A DNA stretch of 64,000 nt from an uncultured Prochlorococcus sp. (GTDB lineage Bacteria; Cyanobacteriota; Cyanobacteriia; PCC-6307; Cyanobiaceae), in the NCBI RefSeq assembly GCF_902616385.1, contig NZ_CACMSM010000003.1, positions 36,355-100,354 on the forward strand. Direction: 5' to 3'. Both the position numbers and the translations under genes were made by a program. A model generated the notes under the pieces. It searched no databases. It saw nothing but the letters and a program-made list of their open reading frames with translations, and had not been told where the DNA came from. Positions 34,790-45,491 of this stretch are shown here, one piece after another; position 1 is the stretch's first letter; each line of letters begins with the position of its first letter.

Positions 34790-36949
34790 TTGTTTATCTT
34801 GAAAAAGAGTACTATGCAAAAACATTTTTTAAAATTTGGAAGGGTTTTCACAAATGTTGCATGTTCACCTTTGATTTTGATTTCAAATAATTCAGAACTG
34901 GCTGCGAAGTTTTTGCCAAATGAAATTGATCAAACAACAACATCCTTAGAAATAAAAAATATAAATAATAGTTTATTTCAAGAATTTGATACTAAACAAG
35001 AGAAGATATTTCTTCTTGCAGAAAATAATAATATTAATGAAGAAAGTGTTCTTATCTCAGAAATAATTATCGAAGGTTGGGAAAATCATCCTGAGGGCAG
35101 AAAACTTGAATTGGCTGCATATGACTCTATGAGCATAAAGCCTGGAAGTATCGTTGATAATCGAATTTTAAATCAAGACCTAAATGCAATATTTGCTAGT
35201 GGTTGGTTTTCAGGAGTCAAAATAAAGTCTCAAGAAGGGCCACTAGGCGTGAGGCTGATAGTAAATGTAGTGCCTAATCCAATCTTGAAGAAAGTTGAAA
35301 TTAAACCAAAAAACTCTTTGATTTCTAATGAATACTTAGATGATATTTTTAAAAATTATTATGGGACAACTCTTAACTTAAATGAATTTCAAAATAAGAT
35401 AGAAATAATAAAAAAACGTTATGAAAAAGAGGGTTATTCTTTAGCTAGAGTTAATGGCCCTGATAGAATCTCCGATAACGGACTAATAACATTAAAAGTT
35501 TCTGAGGGTATTATATCTGATGTAAAAATAAGATTCCCAGATTCTGATGGTGAATTTGTAATCGATGGAAAACCTAGAAAAGGGAAAACAAAAGATTGGG
35601 TCATAAAGAGAGAATTAAAAACGCAACCAGGTTCAATATTTAATAGAAAAATTTTAGAAGCCGATATCGGTAGACTCTATGCCACATCATTATTTGATGA
35701 CATAAAGGTTTCTCTTGGCCCTGATGATTTAAATCCTGATCAAGTCATAATTTTTTTGGACGTGAGTGAGCAAAGAACAGGTTCACTAACTGGTGGACTT
35801 GGATATAGCAATAGTTCAGGTATCTTTGCCACAATTGGATTGCAGGAAACCAATGCACTAGGGAGAGCATGGTCTACAAATTTAAATCTAAATTTTGGAG
35901 AATATTCAACTACCTATAATTTTTCATTAACTGATCCATGGATTAAAGGAGATAAACATAAAACATCTTTTAGAACAAATATTTTTTTAAGTAGAGATTA
36001 TCCACAAGAATTTAAAAGTGAAAAAAATGGGAAATTATATGCAGTAAATGATCAAACTCCATCTAGTTCTGATACTTTTTCATCAATAGTTTTAGAAAAA
36101 ACAGGAGGTGGATTTTCCTTCTCAAGGCCATTTAATGGTGGAGATCCATTTAAGGTCTCTAAATGGAGAGTTCTTGCAGGAATGAATTTTAAGAAAGTGA
36201 AGATGATCGATGGTGATGGGAACAAAAAACCCTATGGTGACAGGACCCCAACCACAACCAGAAATAATATAAGCGATATTATTTGTATTGGATTTACCCC
36301 AAATGATGATTCATGCCCTGAAGAAAATACATTAGTGAGTGTTATTGCTAGTACTTCTAGAAATAATTTGAACAATTCCGTCAACCCAACTGCAGGAAAT
36401 AAATTTAGTTTTGGTACTGAACAATTTTTTTCAATGGGGAAAAATTCTCCATCTTTTAATAGAATGAGAGCATCATATTCATTTTTTATACCAACAAAAT
36501 TAATAAATTTAACGAAAGCGTGTAAGTCTAAGAATCCTACTAGTGAAGATTGTCCTCAAGCTATCGGGTTTCAACTTAAGGCTGGAACAATTCTTGGAGA
36601 ATTACCTCCTTATGAAGCATTTTGTATGGGAGGAACATCGTCTGTACGAGGTTGGGGATCTTGTGATTTAGCTGTAAGTAGAAGTTTTGTTGAGGGCACA
36701 GCAGAATATAGATTTCCTGTTTGGAGAATGATATCAGGAGCTTTATTCGTCGATGGAGGAAGTGATCTTGGCTCTCAAAAGGAAGTTCCTGGAAAACCCG
36801 GCAAATTATTGCAGAAATCAGGTTCTGGTTTCTCCCTTGGAGGGGGAGTTGGGGTTAAAACACCAATAGGTCCATTGAGATTAGATGTCGCTAGCAAGGA
36901 CCTAAGTGCAGATTGGAGATATACACTTGGAGTTGGATGGAAGTTTTAA
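34790..36949 (+). CDS. Omp85-family outer-membrane protein (BamA/TamA/Toc75-like)
   Basis: A 719-aa protein. The N-terminus after a TTG start (an ATG lies eight codons later) has a weak hydrophobic export region (TNVACSPLILISN). POTRA-like repeats cover about residues 78-330 (ISEIIIEGWENH; LKKVEIKP; ISDVKIRFPD; each followed by helix-strand segments such as YEKEGYSLARVNG). The C-terminal half is a 16-strand beta-barrel from GSLTGGLGYSNSSG, including the conserved loop-6 SSVRGWGSCDL motif and a terminal YTLGVGWKF. Members insert or export outer-membrane proteins; its position ahead of lpxC fits envelope assembly. Confidence 0.93.
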   Translation: MFILKKSTMQKHFLKFGRVFTNVACSPLILISNNSELAAKFLPNEIDQTTTSLEIKNINNSLFQEFDTKQEKIFLLAENNNINEESVLISEIIIEGWENHPEGRKLELAAYDSMSIKPGSIVDNRILNQDLNAIFASGWFSGVKIKSQEGPLGVRLIVNVVPNPILKKVEIKPKNSLISNEYLDDIFKNYYGTTLNLNEFQNKIEIIKKRYEKEGYSLARVNGPDRISDNGLITLKVSEGIISDVKIRFPDSDGEFVIDGKPRKGKTKDWVIKRELKTQPGSIFNRKILEADIGRLYATSLFDDIKVSLGPDDLNPDQVIIFLDVSEQRTGSLTGGLGYSNSSGIFATIGLQETNALGRAWSTNLNLNFGEYSTTYNFSLTDPWIKGDKHKTSFRTNIFLSRDYPQEFKSEKNGKLYAVNDQTPSSSDTFSSIVLEKTGGGFSFSRPFNGGDPFKVSKWRVLAGMNFKKVKMIDGDGNKKPYGDRTPTTTRNNISDIICIGFTPNDDSCPEENTLVSVIASTSRNNLNNSVNPTAGNKFSFGTEQFFSMGKNSPSFNRMRASYSFFIPTKLINLTKACKSKNPTSEDCPQAIGFQLKAGTILGELPPYEAFCMGGTSSVRGWGSCDLAVSRSFVEGTAEYRFPVWRMISGALFVDGGSDLGSQKEVPGKPGKLLQKSGSGFSLGGGVGVKTPIGPLRLDVASKDLSADWRYTLGVGWKF

Positions 36950-37786
36950 GTGTTTTCTTGGCCTGCTAATTATGAAAATTGTTATACCCTAGCTGGTGTT
37001 ATCTCTAGAGAAGGTATAGGCCTACACAGTGGAGAGAAAACAAAAGTTACAATTTCTTCCTATGAGAGAGAAGGATATTATGTATCTTTTAAGGATAAAC
37101 CTGACAAGATTTTTAAGTTAACTCAAGATTTAATTGGAAGTACGATGCTTTGTACGGCTGTTAAATTAGGGGGTAGAAATTTGTATACTATCGAACATTT
37201 ATTATCTTCAATGGCAGGATGTGGCTTGAGTTATATACATATAGAGGTTGATGGGAAAGAGATACCTCTTTTGGATGGATCGGCAATCCAGTGGGTAAGA
37301 GATTTTGAAGAAGTAGGGATAAAAAAGGCACCTAGACCAGATAATTTCTTTCGAGAGATTAATAAATCAATAATTTTAAACAAAGAAGACTCGGTTATAG
37401 CAGCAACTCCTTCTGAAAAAACTACAATTATATCCACTATAAGTTTTGCCTATAAAGCGATTGGAAATCAAACTTTTGTGATTGATTTAAATCCAAAAAG
37501 TTTTGTTGAAATGATAGCTCCTGCCAGAACATTTGGTTTTAAAGACCAATTTCAAGAGTTAAGTGAACTTGGATTAATAAAAGGAGGAAGTTTGGAAAAT
37601 GCTCTTGTTTGTGATGGTGAAAAATGGGTTAATCCACCATTAAGATTTGATAATGAACCAATAAGACATAAAATTTTAGACCTAATAGGGGACTTGGCTT
37701 TGGTAGGGTTACCTAAGGCTCAAATTTTAGTTTATAAAGGATCACATTCTTTAAATGCTTTATTGGCCTCATCGCTAAAAAATTAA
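36950..37786 (+). CDS. lpxC: UDP-3-O-acyl-N-acetylglucosamine deacetylase
   Basis: A 278-aa zinc enzyme committing to lipid A synthesis. The GTG start is directly after the Omp85 stop (no gap). Zinc ligands are H83 ([14 protein letters not shown]), H240 and D244 ([13 protein letters not shown]), and H266 (GSHSLNALL) is the catalytic base. The IGLHSGE segment is near residue 23. The length is slightly shorter than E. coli LpxC (305 aa), as usual in cyanobacteria. Confidence 0.96.
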   Translation: MFSWPANYENCYTLAGVISREGIGLHSGEKTKVTISSYEREGYYVSFKDKPDKIFKLTQDLIGSTMLCTAVKLGGRNLYTIEHLLSSMAGCGLSYIHIEVDGKEIPLLDGSAIQWVRDFEEVGIKKAPRPDNFFREINKSIILNKEDSVIAATPSEKTTIISTISFAYKAIGNQTFVIDLNPKSFVEMIAPARTFGFKDQFQELSELGLIKGGSLENALVCDGEKWVNPPLRFDNEPIRHKILDLIGDLALVGLPKAQILVYKGSHSLNALLASSLKN

Positions 37787-37803
37787 CTTTATCTTTAATT
37801 GTT

Positions 37804-38262
37804 TTGGAAAAGAAATTATCTAGTGAAAATAATCAACTTTCATCTGAGCACATATTAGGTTTATTACCTCACAGGTATCCTTTTGCTCTTGTTGACAAGG
37901 TCATAGAGCATATTCCTGGGGAAAAAGCTGTTGCAGTAAAAAATGTGACTATAAATGAGCCTCAATTTCAGGGACACTTTCCTGAGAGACCCTTGATGCC
38001 TGGGGTTCTTATTGTCGAATCAATGGCTCAAGTTGGTGGAATAATTGTAACTCAAATGCCTGATCTTCCTAAAGGACTTTTCGTCTTTGCTGGAATCAAT
38101 AATGTTAAATTCAGAAGACCAGTCGTGCCTGGAGATCAATTGATAATTTCTTGTGAGTTATTGTCTATTAAACGACAAAGATTTGGGAAGGTTAAAGGTG
38201 AGGCTCATGTTGGTGAGAATTTGGTTTGCGCTGGAGAATTAATGTTTTCATTAGTTGATTAG
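37804..38262 (+). CDS. fabZ: (3R)-hydroxyacyl-ACP dehydratase
   Basis: A 152-aa hotdog-fold enzyme of fatty-acid elongation; it acts on the hydroxyacyl-ACP pool shared with lipid A synthesis. Catalytic H23 ([14 protein letters not shown]) and E72 ([14 protein letters not shown]) are present, and [11 protein letters not shown] precedes. It has a TTG start. The lpxC-fabZ-lpxA-lpxB order is the standard arrangement. Confidence 0.97.
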   Translation: MEKKLSSENNQLSSEHILGLLPHRYPFALVDKVIEHIPGEKAVAVKNVTINEPQFQGHFPERPLMPGVLIVESMAQVGGIIVTQMPDLPKGLFVFAGINNVKFRRPVVPGDQLIISCELLSIKRQRFGKVKGEAHVGENLVCAGELMFSLVD

Positions 38263-38266
38263 GGAT

Positions 38267-39109
38267 ATGGATAATAAAAATACCGAATTAAACTCAAATT
38301 TTAATAGTGTAGAAGTGCACCCAAATGCTTTTGTTGATCCAAGAGCCGAATTACATAATGGCGTTGTTATCTCTCAAGGAGCTATTGTTGGTCCTGATGT
38401 GATTATCGGGAAAGGAACCGAAATAGGACCGAATTCTGTTATTTCAGGGAGAACAAAAATTGGCATGAACAATAAAGTTTTCCCAAGTGTTTTTATAGGT
38501 CTTGATCCACAGGATCTTAAATATAAAGGAGCCCCTACTGAAGTAATTATTGGAGATAATAATACTTTCAGAGAATGTGTAACTATTAATAAGGCAACTG
38601 ATGAAGGAGAAAAAACAATTATTGGAAATAATAATTTGTTGATGGCTTACACTCATATTGGCCATAATTGTGAACTTGGAAATAGGATAGTTTTATCAAA
38701 TAGTGTTCAAGTTGCAGGCCATGTCAAGATAGAAGATAAAGCTATTATTGGCGGTTGTTTAGGTATTCATCAGTTTGTACATATTGGATATTTAGCGATG
38801 ATTGGAGGGATGACTAGAGTAGATAGAGATGTACCTCCTTTTTGTTTGGCCGAAGGGCATCCAGGAAGATTGAGAGGTTTAAATAGAATTGGAATTAAGA
38901 GAAGTGATTTAATGGAAAATAAAGATTTTGACTTAAAATTACTTCAAAGCATTTGGAATATACTTTTTAAATCTAATGATGCGATTTCAAATTCATTAGA
39001 AAAAGTAATGAAAGGAGAATTAGATATTTCATCTTCAAGATTATGTAGTTTTTTAAAAGAGTCAATATCTAAAGAAAGAAGAGGACCAATGCCTGTAATG
39101 AATGTATGA
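38267..39109 (+). CDS. lpxA: UDP-N-acetylglucosamine acyltransferase
   Basis: A 280-aa left-handed beta-helix enzyme transferring a hydroxyacyl group to UDP-GlcNAc. Hexapeptide repeats run from VEVHPNAFVDPRAELHNGVV, and the catalytic His is in LMAYTHIGHNCELG. The C-terminal helical region begins LRGLNRIGIKRSDL. I chose the ATG at 38267 (AGGGA about 3 nt upstream); a TTG at 38255 would overlap fabZ by 8 bp. lpxB begins 4 bp before the stop (overlap atga). Confidence 0.95.
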   Translation: MDNKNTELNSNFNSVEVHPNAFVDPRAELHNGVVISQGAIVGPDVIIGKGTEIGPNSVISGRTKIGMNNKVFPSVFIGLDPQDLKYKGAPTEVIIGDNNTFRECVTINKATDEGEKTIIGNNNLLMAYTHIGHNCELGNRIVLSNSVQVAGHVKIEDKAIIGGCLGIHQFVHIGYLAMIGGMTRVDRDVPPFCLAEGHPGRLRGLNRIGIKRSDLMENKDFDLKLLQSIWNILFKSNDAISNSLEKVMKGELDISSSRLCSFLKESISKERRGPMPVMNV

Positions 39110-40284
39110 ATAAAAAGATATTTATAAGTACTGGAGAAGTCTCTGGAGATTTGCACGGAAGTTTGTTATCAAAAGCATTATTCGATGAAGCTAAAAAAAA
39201 CTCTATAGATTTAGAAATTAGCGGATTAGGTGGGGAAAGGATGAAGAAAGAAGGTGTAAAAATTCTTCAAGATACTACTTCAATAAGTGCAATAGGAATT
39301 TGGGAGGCTTTACCTCTTATTATCCCAACAATAATAATTCAAAAAAGGTTCTACAAATTACTAAAAAAATATCCTCCTGACTGCTTAATTTTGATTGACT
39401 ACATGGGTCCCAATATAAAAATTGGTACTAAATTAAAAAGATCGAAGACTAAAATTCCAATTTTTTACTATATTGCTCCTCAAGAGTGGGCTTGGAAGGT
39501 TGGCAATAATACTACAACAAATCTAATAAAGTTTTCTGATAAGATTTTTGCGATTTTCAAGAAAGAAGCAGCATTTTACAAAAAGAGGGGTGGAAATGTT
39601 TTTTGGGTAGGACATCCAATGATTGATTTCACAAAAAAACTTCCTTTAAAGAAGGATGCCCGCACTATTTTAAATCTTCGCCCAGATCAAAACATTATAC
39701 TTTTAATGCCCGCGTCAAGATCTCAAGAATTGCGATATATATTACCTACTTTTATGAGGGCGGCTAAAAAATTACAACAAAAATATCCAAGTTTGGTTGT
39801 CTATATTCCTTCCTGTCGAGATTCTTTTGATGAAATATTCAAAAAAGCCTTTAGAAAATATCAAGTTAAAGGACTTGTTATTTCTCAAAAAGAAAGTGCA
39901 AAATTAAAGCCTTACATTTATTCCCTCACCAAAATTGCCTTTTGTAAATCTGGGACAGTTAATATGGAATTAGCTTTATATGGAATCCCACAGATTGTTG
40001 GTTATAGAGTAAGTAGGGTAACTGCTTTTATTGCAAAAAAAATTCTTAATTTCAAAGTAAAATTTATTTCCCCTGTGAATTTGTTAGTTAATAAATTTAT
40101 AATCCCTGAGTTTGTACAAAAGGAGTTTGATGAAAAGAAAATTTTCTATAAATCTTGTAGAATACTTGAAGTGAAGTCAGAAAATATAAAAATAAAACAA
40201 GGTTATGCTTTTTTAAAAAAAGAATTAGGAGAAAAGGGCGTAGTCCAGAGAGCTGCTGAAGAGATTATTAATTCTATTATTTGA
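39106..40284 (+). CDS. lpxB: Lipid-A-disaccharide synthase
   Basis: A 392-aa family-19 glycosyltransferase joining UDP-diacyl-GlcN and lipid X. The N-terminal ISTGEVSGDLHGSLL (residues 6-20) and GLGGERMKKEG; middle YYIAPQEWAWKVGN; VGHPMIDF; and C-terminal CKSGTVNMELALYGIPQIVGYR are all characteristic. It overlaps lpxA by 4 bp, so is translationally coupled. Confidence 0.96.
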   Translation: MNKKIFISTGEVSGDLHGSLLSKALFDEAKKNSIDLEISGLGGERMKKEGVKILQDTTSISAIGIWEALPLIIPTIIIQKRFYKLLKKYPPDCLILIDYMGPNIKIGTKLKRSKTKIPIFYYIAPQEWAWKVGNNTTTNLIKFSDKIFAIFKKEAAFYKKRGGNVFWVGHPMIDFTKKLPLKKDARTILNLRPDQNIILLMPASRSQELRYILPTFMRAAKKLQQKYPSLVVYIPSCRDSFDEIFKKAFRKYQVKGLVISQKESAKLKPYIYSLTKIAFCKSGTVNMELALYGIPQIVGYRVSRVTAFIAKKILNFKVKFISPVNLLVNKFIIPEFVQKEFDEKKIFYKSCRILEVKSENIKIKQGYAFLKKELGEKGVVQRAAEEIINSII

Positions 40285-40300
40285 ACTTTATAATAAAAAA

Positions 40301-40903
40301 ATGAAATACTTCTTTCTTCTAATAATTGCTCTTTCAATATTTTTTAATCCTTTAAACGCTTTCGCAGAGGAATTGATTCTTGGAGGAGGTTGTTTTTGGT
40401 GTTTAGAACATGATTTAGAGTCATTAAAGGGGATAAATTTTGTACAAAGTGGCTATTCAGGCGGAGATTTACAAAATCCTACATACGAAAATCATGAAGG
40501 ACATCAGGAAGTGGTTTTGGTGAACTATGATTCCACATTGGTAACTTTACCCGAGATACTAAGGCTCTATTTCAGAAATATTGACCCTCTGGATGGCACG
40601 GGTCAATTTTGTGATCGTGGAGATTCTTATAGGCCAGTGATCTTTTTCAAAGATGCAACTGAAGAAAGTTACACCACAGATGCAATTGTTTCCGCCTCTA
40701 AAGAATTGCGTGTGCCATTAGAAAAAATATCAGTAGAACTAAAATCAAAAGGTAAATTTTGGTTGGCTGAAGAATATCATCAAGATTTTGCTGAGAGAAA
40801 TGAATTAAAATATAAGTTCTATAGATTCTCATGTGGGAGAGATCAGAGGTTGGATAAATTATGGGGGGATAATGCTAGATCAATAAATCTTTGGACTGAA
40901 TGA
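40301..40903 (+). CDS. msrA: Peptide-methionine (S)-S-oxide reductase, probably exported
   Basis: A 200-aa MsrA. The catalytic GGGCFWC motif has C31 and C34, followed by SGYSGGDLQNPTYE and the EYHQDFAE segment. Before it, residues 1-22 form a signal peptide (MKYFFLLIIALSIFFN, then PLNAFA), so the mature enzyme starts near EELILGG and probably works in the periplasm or thylakoid lumen. It repairs oxidised Met residues. It lies 16 bp downstream of lpxB. Confidence 0.94.
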   Translation: MKYFFLLIIALSIFFNPLNAFAEELILGGGCFWCLEHDLESLKGINFVQSGYSGGDLQNPTYENHEGHQEVVLVNYDSTLVTLPEILRLYFRNIDPLDGTGQFCDRGDSYRPVIFFKDATEESYTTDAIVSASKELRVPLEKISVELKSKGKFWLAEEYHQDFAERNELKYKFYRFSCGRDQRLDKLWGDNARSINLWTE

Positions 40904-40915
40904 TTTTAAATATAA

Positions 40916-42388
40916 TTATTTATTTTTAATCCATTGCACGAGAGTTTTAACTCCAAAACCGGTTGCACCTGATGGGTTTATTCCCTTATTCTTATCAGTC
41001 CAACAAGTCCCAGCAATATCAATATGAGCCCATTTAATCTCTTTATCAAAGAATTCCTCTAAAAACAAAGCAGCAGTTATTGACCCACCTGCTCTAGGAC
41101 CTGTATTTTTCATATCAGCTATATGAGACTTTAAACCTTCTTTATAAGATTTTTGTAAAGGCATTTGCCATAATTCTTCACCAGACTGGGCTGATGCAGC
41201 TTTTAGGTCATTTGCTAGATCATTATTATTGCTCCAGAATCCAGCTACATCATTCCCTAATGCAACAACAATAGCTCCTGTTAAAGTAGCGAGATCTATT
41301 ATTGAATCCGGTTTTAAATTTGATGCGTAAGTTAAAGCATCCGCTAATGTGAGTCTACCCTCTGCATCAGTGTTATTTATTTCAATTGTCTTACCATTAG
41401 ATGCTTTAACTACATCCCCAGGATGTACTGCAGATCCATTTATCATGTTTTCGCAAGATGCCACAATAAAATGAATTTCTAATCCCTTTGGTTTTATTGC
41501 CCCAAGTGCTTTTGCTGCTCCTAAAACTGCAGCGCTTCCACCCATATCATATTTCATCATTTCAATTTGAGAGGCTCCCACTTTTAGATTGTATCCTCCA
41601 GAATCAAAGGTTAAACCCTTCCCAACAAGCGCAATCTTTTCTTTTATAGGCCCCTCTGACTTTAAAGTAAGATGTATAAATTTAGGATCTAGATCAGACC
41701 CTTTTGCTACAGCTAAATATGCACCCATGCCTAAATCTTCACAATCTTTTGCCTCTAAAATTTTTACTCCCAAACCATGATCTTTAGCTATTTGAGAAGC
41801 TTGCATAGACATTTCCTGAGGAGTAAGGCTATTTGGAGGTGCGGCTACAAGTCTTCTTGCTAGTTCTACACCTTCACATATTTGAGCTGTCTCTTCAAAG
41901 CTAATATTCTCAAATTTTTTCAGATTCAAAAACTCTATTTCTTGAAGAACTTTCTTTTCATCTTTTTTCTTATTAAATCTATTGTCCTTATAGGCAGATA
42001 ATCTGACTGACTCTGCTAGTTGATTTATTTCTAGTTGTGAATTTATAAGTTCCCAAGGTAGTAAGATGCTCATTTTTTCATTTTTATCAACAGTTTTCCT
42101 AACTAGATTTCCTATAGAGTTTTCTATATCACTTTTATTTAGGTCTTTTGATTTACCAAGACCAACTATGAATAAAGTTTCTAATTTTTGATCTAAAAAT
42201 TCAAAGCTTAAAGTTTTTCCTTTTTCTCCTTTAAATTTTTTTTGAGTAACTTTTTTTAGTAATATTTTTGGGTCAATAACAAATTTTATGTTTTCAAGTT
42301 GGCCTGCAATATCTTCCTCTAAAACTCCAAAAATTAATGAAGCACCTTGCCAGTTATCTAGATTTTTTTGGAATGTGGAAAATTGCAT
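40916..42388 (-). CDS. pepA: Leucyl aminopeptidase
   Basis: A 490-aa cytosolic M17 dizinc peptidase. The metal-binding and catalytic parts are in the C-terminal half: [33 protein letters not shown] and the signature [17 protein letters not shown] (about residues 335-352). The N-terminal domain is intact. It converges with msrA (12-bp gap) and is followed upstream by the GIY-YIG gene on the same strand. Confidence 0.97.
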   Translation of the reverse strand: MQFSTFQKNLDNWQGASLIFGVLEEDIAGQLENIKFVIDPKILLKKVTQKKFKGEKGKTLSFEFLDQKLETLFIVGLGKSKDLNKSDIENSIGNLVRKTVDKNEKMSILLPWELINSQLEINQLAESVRLSAYKDNRFNKKKDEKKVLQEIEFLNLKKFENISFEETAQICEGVELARRLVAAPPNSLTPQEMSMQASQIAKDHGLGVKILEAKDCEDLGMGAYLAVAKGSDLDPKFIHLTLKSEGPIKEKIALVGKGLTFDSGGYNLKVGASQIEMMKYDMGGSAAVLGAAKALGAIKPKGLEIHFIVASCENMINGSAVHPGDVVKASNGKTIEINNTDAEGRLTLADALTYASNLKPDSIIDLATLTGAIVVALGNDVAGFWSNNNDLANDLKAASAQSGEELWQMPLQKSYKEGLKSHIADMKNTGPRAGGSITAALFLEEFFDKEIKWAHIDIAGTCWTDKNKGINPSGATGFGVKTLVQWIKNK

Positions 42389-42412
42389 TTGTAAAATGGA
42401 TTTAATTAACTT

Positions 42413-43024
42413 TTAATTGTTTGTGAAAGTAGTTGCCCACCTATCTCGAGTTTCTTTATTAAAAGGTGGTAACCATAAATATATCAGTTGCTGTTCTAAT
42501 TTACGTCTTAATTTTACTTCTTTAGGTACATCTAAGAAGAAACGAATATCTTGGTGACTTGAGAGTTTGTTATGTGCTAGGGCTTCTTTATAGTTCATGA
42601 GGTAATTTTTACAGTCATGTTCTCCCTTCCATCTTTTATTTGCTGAATTTGTTTCGCCTATATAAAGGATTATTTTAGAACTCTCCATAGAGTCAATTAC
42701 AAAATACATTGCTGGCCCATTGTGTATATATTGATTGGTTCTCCAAAAGTTCAATGATAATGGCTGCAAGGAAAACGGATCAATTTTTCTTTCATCGGAA
42801 ATTGTATTTATAGGAAGACTTGTTTGGTGCAAAGTTTTATTTTGAGTATCTTTTGAAATTTTGAATTGGTGGTTATATATTCTTTCCCTCCATTCGGTTA
42901 GAATTTCGCTTTTGATTTTAAGATTATTTGAGTGTTGAAAATTAATTGATGTATTTACATTTGAACCAAATAATTCAAATTGTCTATTTTGGTTTGAAAT
43001 ATTATTTACGTTAAATTTTTCCAA
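42413..43024 (-). CDS. GIY-YIG nuclease-fold protein
   Basis: A 203-aa protein with a polar N-terminal half (about residues 1-100) and a C-terminal GIY-YIG domain: GPAMYFVI replaces the GIY strand, then ILYIGETNSANKRWKGEH (119-136) and LEQQLIYLWLPPFNKET (176-192). The catalytic set seems complete: Y121, R131, E177 and N189. The family cleaves DNA via a single metal; cellular targets vary. The specific role here is unknown. Confidence 0.82.
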   Translation of the reverse strand: MEKFNVNNISNQNRQFELFGSNVNTSINFQHSNNLKIKSEILTEWRERIYNHQFKISKDTQNKTLHQTSLPINTISDERKIDPFSLQPLSLNFWRTNQYIHNGPAMYFVIDSMESSKIILYIGETNSANKRWKGEHDCKNYLMNYKEALAHNKLSSHQDIRFFLDVPKEVKLRRKLEQQLIYLWLPPFNKETRDRWATTFTNN

Positions 43025-43174
43025 TATTTATGAAACATGTCTACTAAATTTAATTCTGAAAAAATATAAATCAAAGAATTATTTATAAACTAAAATTTAT
43101 TAATCTTCTAATCAATTTAAAAGATTCTTGTTATCTTGTAATTGAGCCTTAATCTGCGAAGTAAAAAAATAGAA

Positions 43175-43498
43175 ATGGGATTCTTTGAGTCAGACATCGT
43201 TCAAGAAGAAGCTAAAAAGCTTTTTACAGATTACCAAGAACTTATGAAACTTGGCTCTGATTATGGAAAATTTGATAGAGAAGGGAAAAAAATGTTTATA
43301 AAAAAAATGGAATCTCTTATGGATCGTTATAAGGTTTTTATGAAGAGATTTGAATTGTCTGAAGATTTTCAAGCAAAAATGACAGTAGAACAATTAAAGA
43401 CACAGTTAAGTCAATTTGGGATTACTCCTGATCAAATGTTCGATCAAATGAATAAAACCTTAATAAGAATGAAGGATGAACTTGATAAAACTTCTTAA
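43175..43498 (+). CDS. DUF1825 family protein
   Basis: A cyanobacterial protein of unknown function, 107 aa from the ATG at 43175. I preferred this start over the upstream TTG at 43142 because family homology begins at MGFFESDIVQEEAKKLFTDY. It is all-helical and continues YGKFDREGKKMFIKKMESLM, FMKRFELSEDFQAKMTVEQL and a C-terminal LSQFGITPDQMFDQMN. It is 19 bp upstream of tyrS. Confidence 0.87.
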   Translation: MGFFESDIVQEEAKKLFTDYQELMKLGSDYGKFDREGKKMFIKKMESLMDRYKVFMKRFELSEDFQAKMTVEQLKTQLSQFGITPDQMFDQMNKTLIRMKDELDKTS

Positions 43499-43517
43499 AG
43501 TTAACGGTTAAAGCTTC

Positions 43518-44756
43518 ATGACAGATAATTTAAAATTGCCATCATGGCTGTCAAGAGGAATAGAAGAATATTTTCCAATTAAGGGAACAGATCAGACCTT
43601 TTCGGAGATAATTGATCATGCGAAAAAAAATAATAAAAAATTAAGAGTTAAACTCGGCATCGATCCAACTGGAACCGATATTCATCTTGGGCACAGCATA
43701 TTGTTTAAAAAACTTAGGGCATTCCAAGATAATGGACATATTGCCGTTTTAATTATTGGGGATTTTACTGCTCAAATTGGAGACCCAACCGGAAAAAACA
43801 AAACAAGAGTTCAGTTATCGGAAAAACAAGTTAAGGAAAATGCAAAAACATACTTAACCCAACTAGGGATGGGAAAGCCAGCCAATGAATCTATTTTAGA
43901 TTTTGATTCAAAAGATAGAATAGAAATTAGATATAACAGCGAATGGTTAAAAGGATTAAATCTTAATTCGATAATTGAATTGATGGGGAGTGCAACAGTT
44001 AGTCAAATGTTAGCTAAGGAGGAGTTTAATAAAAGGTACACTTCGCAAGTCCCAATTGCTTTGCATGAATTCTTATATCCACTATTACAAGGTTACGATT
44101 CGGTAGTTGTTCAATCAGATATTGAGCTTGGAGGTACTGATCAGAAATTTAATATTGCAATAGGAAGAGACCTTCAAAGGCATTTTAAACAAGACCCTCA
44201 ATTTGGTGTTCTGCTGCCAATTTTGACAGGTTTAGATGGAATTAAAAAGATGAGTAAATCTGAATTCAACACCGTCGGTTTAACTGAAGATCCTCTTTCA
44301 ATGTATTCAAAATTAGAAAAAGTACCTGATAATATAATACCCAACTATTTTGAATTACTTACTGAATTAGATTTAAGTTTTCTGGAAAACTCAAATCCTC
44401 GTGAATTACAGAGAAGAATGGCTTTAGAAGTTACTACTTTATTCCATGGAGCCGAAGAAGCATTAAAGGCTCAATCAAACTGCGAAAAATTATTCCTTGG
44501 ACACAAAGAAAAAGTTGGAGAAATTCCAGAGATTTCTCTAAAAGAAATAGTTTTTCCAGTAAAGTTTTTCTACTTATTGAGTGCTCTAAAACTTTTCAAA
44601 TCTAGCAGCGAATCAAAAAGATCTATTAAAGGTGGGGGTGTAAAAATTGATAGTCAAAAAGTAATAAATCCTGATTTAGTTTTTAATTCAAAAAATGATT
44701 TGGAAGGAAAAATTTTGCAAATTGGAAAAAAAATAATTAAGAGGTTTGAAAACTGA
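43518..44756 (+). CDS. tyrS: Tyrosyl-tRNA synthetase
   Basis: A 412-aa class Ic aminoacyl-tRNA synthetase. The HIGH-type motif is HLGHS (residues 56-60), KMSKS is near residue 250 ([11 protein letters not shown]), and tyrosine recognition involves [20 protein letters not shown]. The C-terminal S4-like tail ([19 protein letters not shown]) binds tRNA. The length fits the TyrRS long form (TyrZ-like) seen in cyanobacteria. Confidence 0.96.
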   Translation: MTDNLKLPSWLSRGIEEYFPIKGTDQTFSEIIDHAKKNNKKLRVKLGIDPTGTDIHLGHSILFKKLRAFQDNGHIAVLIIGDFTAQIGDPTGKNKTRVQLSEKQVKENAKTYLTQLGMGKPANESILDFDSKDRIEIRYNSEWLKGLNLNSIIELMGSATVSQMLAKEEFNKRYTSQVPIALHEFLYPLLQGYDSVVVQSDIELGGTDQKFNIAIGRDLQRHFKQDPQFGVLLPILTGLDGIKKMSKSEFNTVGLTEDPLSMYSKLEKVPDNIIPNYFELLTELDLSFLENSNPRELQRRMALEVTTLFHGAEEALKAQSNCEKLFLGHKEKVGEIPEISLKEIVFPVKFFYLLSALKLFKSSSESKRSIKGGGVKIDSQKVINPDLVFNSKNDLEGKILQIGKKIIKRFEN

Positions 44757-44762
44757 AAATTG

Positions 44763-45491
44763 ATGAATAATAGATTTAATTCAGCAGATAAAATAATATT
44801 GGCAATTGATGGATTAGATGTAAGTCAAGCAAAATTACTTATGGAAAAATGTCCTAAAATTAAGTGGGTTAAAGTTGGTTTAGAACTTTTTGTTAGGGAA
44901 GGTCCAAGGGTTATTGAAATATTAAAAGGTTTAAATAAAAAAATTTTTTTAGACTTAAAATTTCATGATATTCCAAATACCATGCGTGCAGCATGTTTCC
45001 AAGTTTCAAAATTAGGGGTTGATATAATTTCTATTCATGCTTCAGCAGGTTTAAAAGCTCTTAAAGATTCGAAAAAAGCATCTTTAGAAGGAGCCACCTC
45101 AGTCAGTGTAAAACCTCCATTGGTTGTAGGAATAACTGTTTTAACAAGCTTTTCTCTTAAAGATTTTCAAACTGATCTTGATAGAAATAATTCAATTGAA
45201 GAAAATGTATTAAGACTTGCAAAGTTGTCTTTTGATGCCGGATTAGATGGATGTGTTTGTTCCCCTTGGGAGGTGAAAATGTTGAGATCTTTTTATAAGG
45301 ATAATTTTGAACTTATTACACCAGGTATCAGATTAAATATTGACAATAAAGATGATCAAAATAGAATTATGACTCCCTATGAAGCTATAGATAATGGTGC
45401 TTCTAAGTTAGTCATTGGCAGATCAATTTCAAACGCTATAGATCCTAATAAAGCTCTAATAGAAATATTTAAATCTATTGATCCTGATTAA
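44763..45491 (+). CDS. pyrF: Orotidine 5'-phosphate decarboxylase
   Basis: A 242-aa enzyme making UMP. It begins [20 protein letters not shown]; the catalytic [17 protein letters not shown] motif is about residue 60; [12 protein letters not shown] and [12 protein letters not shown] complete the barrel. I chose the ATG at 44763; a TTG directly before it adds one residue. The 3' end overlaps convergent plsY by 17 bp. Confidence 0.95.
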   Translation: MNNRFNSADKIILAIDGLDVSQAKLLMEKCPKIKWVKVGLELFVREGPRVIEILKGLNKKIFLDLKFHDIPNTMRAACFQVSKLGVDIISIHASAGLKALKDSKKASLEGATSVSVKPPLVVGITVLTSFSLKDFQTDLDRNNSIEENVLRLAKLSFDAGLDGCVCSPWEVKMLRSFYKDNFELITPGIRLNIDNKDDQNRIMTPYEAIDNGASKLVIGRSISNAIDPNKALIEIFKSIDPD

